Below are positions 34,144 through 38,217 of a DNA stretch of 38,217 nucleotides, one piece after another (position 1 is the first letter of the stretch; each line of letters begins with the position of its first letter). The translations under genes and the position numbers were made by a program. The stretch is from Rubrobacter sp. Its GTDB lineage: Bacteria; Actinomycetota; Rubrobacteria; Rubrobacterales; Rubrobacteraceae. The notes under the pieces are model-generated. The model searched no databases. It worked only from the letters and a program-made list of their open reading frames with translations, and was not told the origin of the DNA. The stretch is from NCBI GenBank assembly GCA_016781705.1, contig JADDPV010000147.1, forward strand, positions 1 through 38,217, in the 5' to 3' direction.

Positions 34144-35604
34144 ATGCAGGAGACGCGCCGGATGGAGGTGAGAAACCTGATCGGGGGCCGCTGGCAGGTT
34201 GCCGGCGGCCGGGAGACCGAGCCCGTCTACGACCCTGCGACCGGAGAGACGATCGCCGAAACGCCTCTGAGCACCGGGGAAGACCTCGACCGCGCGGTGC
34301 GGGCGGCCGAGGAGGCGTTCCCGGCGTGGGCCGCGACGCCGGTGGTGGAGCGGGCGCGTGTCCTGTTCCGCTTCAAGATGCTCCTGGAGGAGCACTTTGA
34401 GGAGCTGCGGGACCTGGTCACCCTGGAGAACGGCAAGGACAGGAACGACGCCGCCGGCGAGGTCCGGCGCGGCATCGAGGTCGTGGAGTTCGCCTGCGGG
34501 ATGCCGACGCTGATGATGGGCGAGACCGTCCGGGACGCGGCGCGCGGGATAGACAATGTCTCTTACCGTTACCCGCTCGGGGTGGTCGCGGCCATCACGC
34601 CGTTCAACTTCCCTTGCATGGTACCGCTGTGGACGATCCCCGTGGCGATCGGGGCGGGGAACACGTACATCCTCAAGCCCTCGGAGAGGACGCCGCTCTC
34701 GGCGGTGCGGCTCGGGGAGCTCCTGCGCGAGGCCGGGCTGCCGGACGGTGTGTTCAACGTGTTGAACGGGGCGAGGGAGGCGGTGGACGCGATCCTCGAG
34801 CACCCCGGCATAAAGGCGGTCTCGTTCGTGGGCTCGCAGCCCGTCGCGAAGCACGTCTACAAGGGTGGGACGGCGACCGGCAAGAGGGTGCAGGCGCTCG
34901 CGGGGGCGAAGAACGCCATGATCGTGATGCCCGACGCGGTGCTCGACAAAGCCGTCCCGAACATCGTCTCCTCGGCCTACGGCAACGCCGGCGAGCGGTG
35001 CCTCGCCGGGAGCGTGCTCGTCGCGGTGGGCGACGTGGCCGACGAGCTGGTCGGGAGGCTCGAAGAGGCCGCGTCCGCGCTCAAGGTGGGACCGGGGAGC
35101 GAGGAGGGCTCGCAGCTCACCCCCGTCATCCGCGACTCGCACCGCCAGAAGGTAAAGGGGTACGTGGACCTGGGCGAAGAGGAGGGCGCGAGGGTCGTCC
35201 TCGACGGGCGCGAGCCGCCGCGGGAGGAGGGCTTCTTCATGGGGCCGACGCTGCTGGACAACGTCACCGGCGAGATGCGCGTGGGGCGCGAGGAGATCTT
35301 TGGCCCCGTCCTCTCGGTAGTGCGCGTGAACGACCTCGACGAGGCCATCGAGTTCACCAACGCCTCGCCCTTCGGCAACGCCTGCTCCATCTACACCGAG
35401 AACGGGGCGGCGGTCAGGCGCTGGCGCGAGCGCGTCGAGGCCGGGATGCTCGGGGTCAACACGGGCGTGGCGGCACCGATGGCGTTCTTCCCGTTCAACG
35501 GCATAAAGGGCTCCTTCTACGGAGATCTGCACGCCACGGGCAAGGACGGGGTGCGCTTCTTTACCGAGAACAAGGTCGAGATCACGCGCTGGCTCTCGGA
35601 ATAG
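34144..35604 (+). CDS. mmsA: CoA-acylating methylmalonate-semialdehyde dehydrogenase
   Basis: LIGGRWQVAGGRETEPVYDPATGETIAETPL, YPLGVVAAITPFNFPCMVPLWTIPVAIGAGNTYILKPSERTPLSA, ALAGAKNAMIVMPDA, GNAGERCLAGS (catalytic Cys), GIKGSFYGDLHATGKDGVRFFTENKVEITRW. Confidence 0.93.
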   Translation: MQETRRMEVRNLIGGRWQVAGGRETEPVYDPATGETIAETPLSTGEDLDRAVRAAEEAFPAWAATPVVERARVLFRFKMLLEEHFEELRDLVTLENGKDRNDAAGEVRRGIEVVEFACGMPTLMMGETVRDAARGIDNVSYRYPLGVVAAITPFNFPCMVPLWTIPVAIGAGNTYILKPSERTPLSAVRLGELLREAGLPDGVFNVLNGAREAVDAILEHPGIKAVSFVGSQPVAKHVYKGGTATGKRVQALAGAKNAMIVMPDAVLDKAVPNIVSSAYGNAGERCLAGSVLVAVGDVADELVGRLEEAASALKVGPGSEEGSQLTPVIRDSHRQKVKGYVDLGEEEGARVVLDGREPPREEGFFMGPTLLDNVTGEMRVGREEIFGPVLSVVRVNDLDEAIEFTNASPFGNACSIYTENGAAVRRWRERVEAGMLGVNTGVAAPMAFFPFNGIKGSFYGDLHATGKDGVRFFTENKVEITRWLSE

Positions 35605-35774
35605 TAGCTCAGGCGGTCGGCAAGGGAAGGGCGGTTCGCCGTCCCCTTTCGCTCGCCCGACGGGTATTGCGTGACGCTATCGGTTGACGCGCCCAACGGC
35701 AAGAGTCGGCCGCGGCTGGGCGTGAAGAAGGTCAAAGACCGCCTCGAAGCCCATGGAGTGGCCGCCGCTCCCTG

Positions 35775-37162
35775 TTAGGCAGCCCTCTGCTCCGGGTTAG
35801 AGGTCCCGGCCTCGCCGGTGGGTGGGTTCTCCCCGGCGAGCAGTTGGCGCTCCTCGGAGCGGAGCCCGAACAAGTCCATGCGGAAGGTCTCCGAGAGCAG
35901 GAGTATGGAGACGAAGCTCAGGAGGGCCACCGCGAACAGGTAGAGGGAGACCGACCACGACGCTCCAGTCAGGGAGAGCAGCCAACCGGAGATGATGGGC
36001 GCGAGGGCGGCCCCCAGGATGCCCGCGAGCGCGTAGCTCAGGGAGGCCCCCGAGTAGCGCACCCGCGTCCCGAAGAGCTCCGAGAAGAATGCCCCCATCG
36101 GCCCGTACACCGCCGACCAGGCGAACATCCCCACCGAGAAGGCCAGGGCGATCAGGACCGGGCTCCTCGTGTCGATCAGCCAGAACATCGGGAAGGCCCA
36201 GAGCCCTACGAAGCCCGTGCCCAGGAGCGCCAGGTTGCGTCGGCCGACCCTGTCCGAGGTCGCGGCGAAGAGCAGTATCCCCGCGCCCATGAATACTATC
36301 GAGATCATGGCGCAGTACAGCATGGTGGACCGCGCCAGCCCGAGCTGCTCTACTCCGTAAGCGATCGAGAAAACGGTCACGACGTAGAAGTACGCGAACA
36401 CCAGAGTCCCCGCGAGCGAGGCGAGCGCGACGGTCCTCGGGTAGGTGCGCAGCACGTCCACTATGGGTACGCGGGCTTCGGTCCTGGTCTCCATGACGCG
36501 CCTGAAGACCGGCGTCTCGGCCAGCTTCGCCCGGACGAAGAGCCCGACGAAGACGAGCACTATGCTAAACAGGAACGGTACCCGCCAGCCCCACGAGGCG
36601 AACTGCGCCTCGGAGAGGTTGGTGACGAGCAGCAAGAAGATCCCGCGGAGAGCAGATACCCGGGCGCCGGCCCGACCTGCGGGAAGCCCGAGTAGAAGGC
36701 GCGCTTGCCGGGCGGCGCGTGCTCAGAGGCCATCAAGACCGCCCCGCCCCACTCACCCCCGAGTCCGACGCCCTGCAAGAAGCGCAACACGACCAGCAGT
36801 ACCGGCGCCAGGACACCTATCTGCGCGTAGCCCGGCAGCAGCCCGACCAGGAACGTGGCGATCCCCATCGTCAGGAGCGAGACGATCAACATTGCCTTGC
36901 GCCCGACCCTGTCGCCGTAGTGCCCGAAGAGCACCCCGCCCAGAGGCCGCGCCAGGAAGGCCACCCCGTAGGTCGCGAAGGACGCCAACAAACCCAGGAC
37001 CGGGTCCAGCTCCGGGAAGAACAGCGCGGGGAACACTAGCGCCGCCGCAAGCCCGTAGATGTAGAAGTCGTAGAACTCGATGGCGGTGCCGATGAAGCTG
37101 GCGAACGCCACCTTCCTCATTGAGGTCTCCTGCACGACGCTCTCACCCGCGAGCCGCTCCAT
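35775..37162 (-). pseudogene. MFS transporter, metabolite:H+ symporter (MHS) family, one frameshift near 36620-36655
   Basis: N-terminal ASFIGTAIEFYDFYIYGLAAALVFPALFFPELDPVLGLLASFATYGVAFLARPLGGVLFGHYGDRVGRK...; C-terminal part in another frame LLLVTNLSEAQFASWGWRVPFLFSIVLVFVGLFVRAKLAETPVFRRV.... Confidence 0.88.
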
Positions 37163-37360
37163 ACAACTCCTTTCGAGATCGAACCCGACAACCGCTACGA
37201 GCAGGCATGTTAGTTGCCCCCGATGCGAACCGCAATGGCCTCCCCTGGCCTGGGGGATGTCCCCGGAGGCGCGCCGCCGGGACGTTGTATCATTGCCGCC
37301 GGACAGGGGAGGGGCGGTATGGTCCGTCTACGAGAGAGCTCCGAGCGAGGAGGAGGGCGA

Positions 37361-38209
37361 TGTACTTCGACCCCACACAAGAGCAGAAGCGGTGGCGGGA
37401 CCTCGCCCGCGAGTACGCGCAAGGCGAGATCCGGCCGCGAGCCGCGCAACTGGACGGGGAGCAGAAGTTCCCCTACGACATCATCGCTCGCATGGCCGGG
37501 CTCGGCCTGATGGGGATGACGATACCCGAGGAGTACGGCGGCTCCGGCGGGGACTTCGTGGCGTACAACCTGGCGCTGGAGGAGATCTGCCGCGCCGACA
37601 TCTCCGTCGGGATCACTATGGAGGCCCACGTCTCCCTGGGCTGCGCCCCCTCGCTGCCTTCGGGACCGAAGAGCAGAAGGAGCGCTTCCTCGGCGAGGTC
37701 GTCTGGGGCGGCAGGAAGCTCTGGGCCTTCGGTCTGACCGAGGAGAACGCCGGCACCGACGCCGGCGGGACGCAGACCACCGCCGAGCTTCGGGATGGCT
37801 AGTGGATCGTGAACGGATCGAAGAAGTGGATCACCAACGGCGGCACCGATATCACGGGGGGCGTGACGGCCATCGCCCGCACCGGCACCCGCGAGAACGG
37901 TAAGCCGGAGCTGACCGCGATCATCATCCCCCAGGACACGCCCGGCTTCACCCGCGGCCCCGGCTACGAGAAGACCGGCTGGCGCGCCTCCGACCAGCGC
38001 CCCTGTACTTCGAGGACTGCCGTGTGCCGGAGACCCACACTCTGGGCGAGCGCGGACGTGGCTTCGTGCGGTTCCTGCAGACGCTGGACGCGAGAAGGGT
38101 GGCGGTGGGCGCCCTCTCCGTCGGGCTGGCGCAGGCGTGCCTGGACGAGGCGCTCATTCGGGCGAAGGCGCAGCAACAGTTTGGACGTTCCATCTCAGCT
38201 GGACTTTAG
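37361..38209 (+). pseudogene. Acyl-CoA dehydrogenase with two or more frameshifts and TAG at 37800-37802; ends abruptly
   Basis: MYFDPTQEQKRWRDLAREYAQGEIRPRAAQLDGEQKFPYDIIARMAGLGLMGMTIPEEYGGSGGDFVAYNLALEEICRAD / AFGTEEQKERFLGEVVWGGRKLWAFGLTEENAGTDAGGTQTTAELRDG*WIVNGSKKWITNGG / CRVPETHTLGERGRGFVRFLQTLDARRVAVGALSVGLAQACLDEALIRAKAQQQFGRSIS. Confidence 0.88.
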
Positions 38210-38217
38210 CCATTCGA

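Noticed and set aside
34012-35532. 506-aa minus-strand ORF antisense to mmsA
   Set aside because: Shadow ORF; composition is implausible and the plus strand is an unambiguous aldehyde dehydrogenase.
35640-35778. Short coding-like remnant between mmsA and the MFS gene (YCVTLSVDAPNGKSRPRLGVKKVKDRLEAHGVAAAPC)
   Set aside because: Faintly VOC-like but too short and ambiguous to support a call.
10611-37802. Genome-wide stop-codon recoding, suggested by several in-frame TGA/TAG codons
   Set aside because: Both TGA and TAG interrupt genes, many intact genes in the window end in TGA or TAG, and most interrupted genes also have frameshifts. Decay or sequence error is simpler; only the two genes with a lone TGA are kept as leads.
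1-38217. CRISPR arrays, rRNA operons, intact prophage, known anti-phage defence genes
   Set aside because: Looked for repeat-spacer structure and hallmark proteins; none seen.

Overview
High-GC actinobacterial-type chromosome window; gene content and style suggest a Rubrobacter-like organism, but that is inference. I find about 30 supportable genes and one tRNA-Ser(GGA). Intact blocks, left to right: ECF sigma/anti-sigma pair; topoisomerase III; FAD oxidoreductase + ABC-2 exporter + PIG-V-like mannosyltransferase; folB; an operon of RibD-type reductase, Cys-free MDR dehydrogenase, PTPS/QueD-like protein and GT4; Ca2+/H+ antiporter; PHP phosphatase-AlaX-DUF192; GH16; MarR; SDR with a DrrA/B-like ABC exporter and Ddn-type nitroreductase; PASTA-like lipoprotein with a K+ channel; mtnA; CoA-acylating methylmalonate-semialdehyde dehydrogenase. 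Several loci carry multiple frameshifts or in-frame stops: an IS110 transposase, an RTX-like protein, a methyltransferase, a PfkB kinase, a Ddn paralog, a family-5 solute-binding protein and an acyl-CoA dehydrogenase. Long neighbours such as topB are uninterrupted. The best candidate for something undescribed is the 11.9-16.0 kb operon. Its PTPS/QueD homolog keeps the Zn histidines and the pterin-anchoring Glu but has lost all three catalytic-triad residues. Secondary leads are a possible relict IS110 bridge-RNA region, a quinone/xenobiotic detoxification-efflux cluster with a MarR-flanked AT-rich inverted repeat, a PASTA-lipoprotein/K+ channel pair, and two genes interrupted only by a single in-frame TGA.
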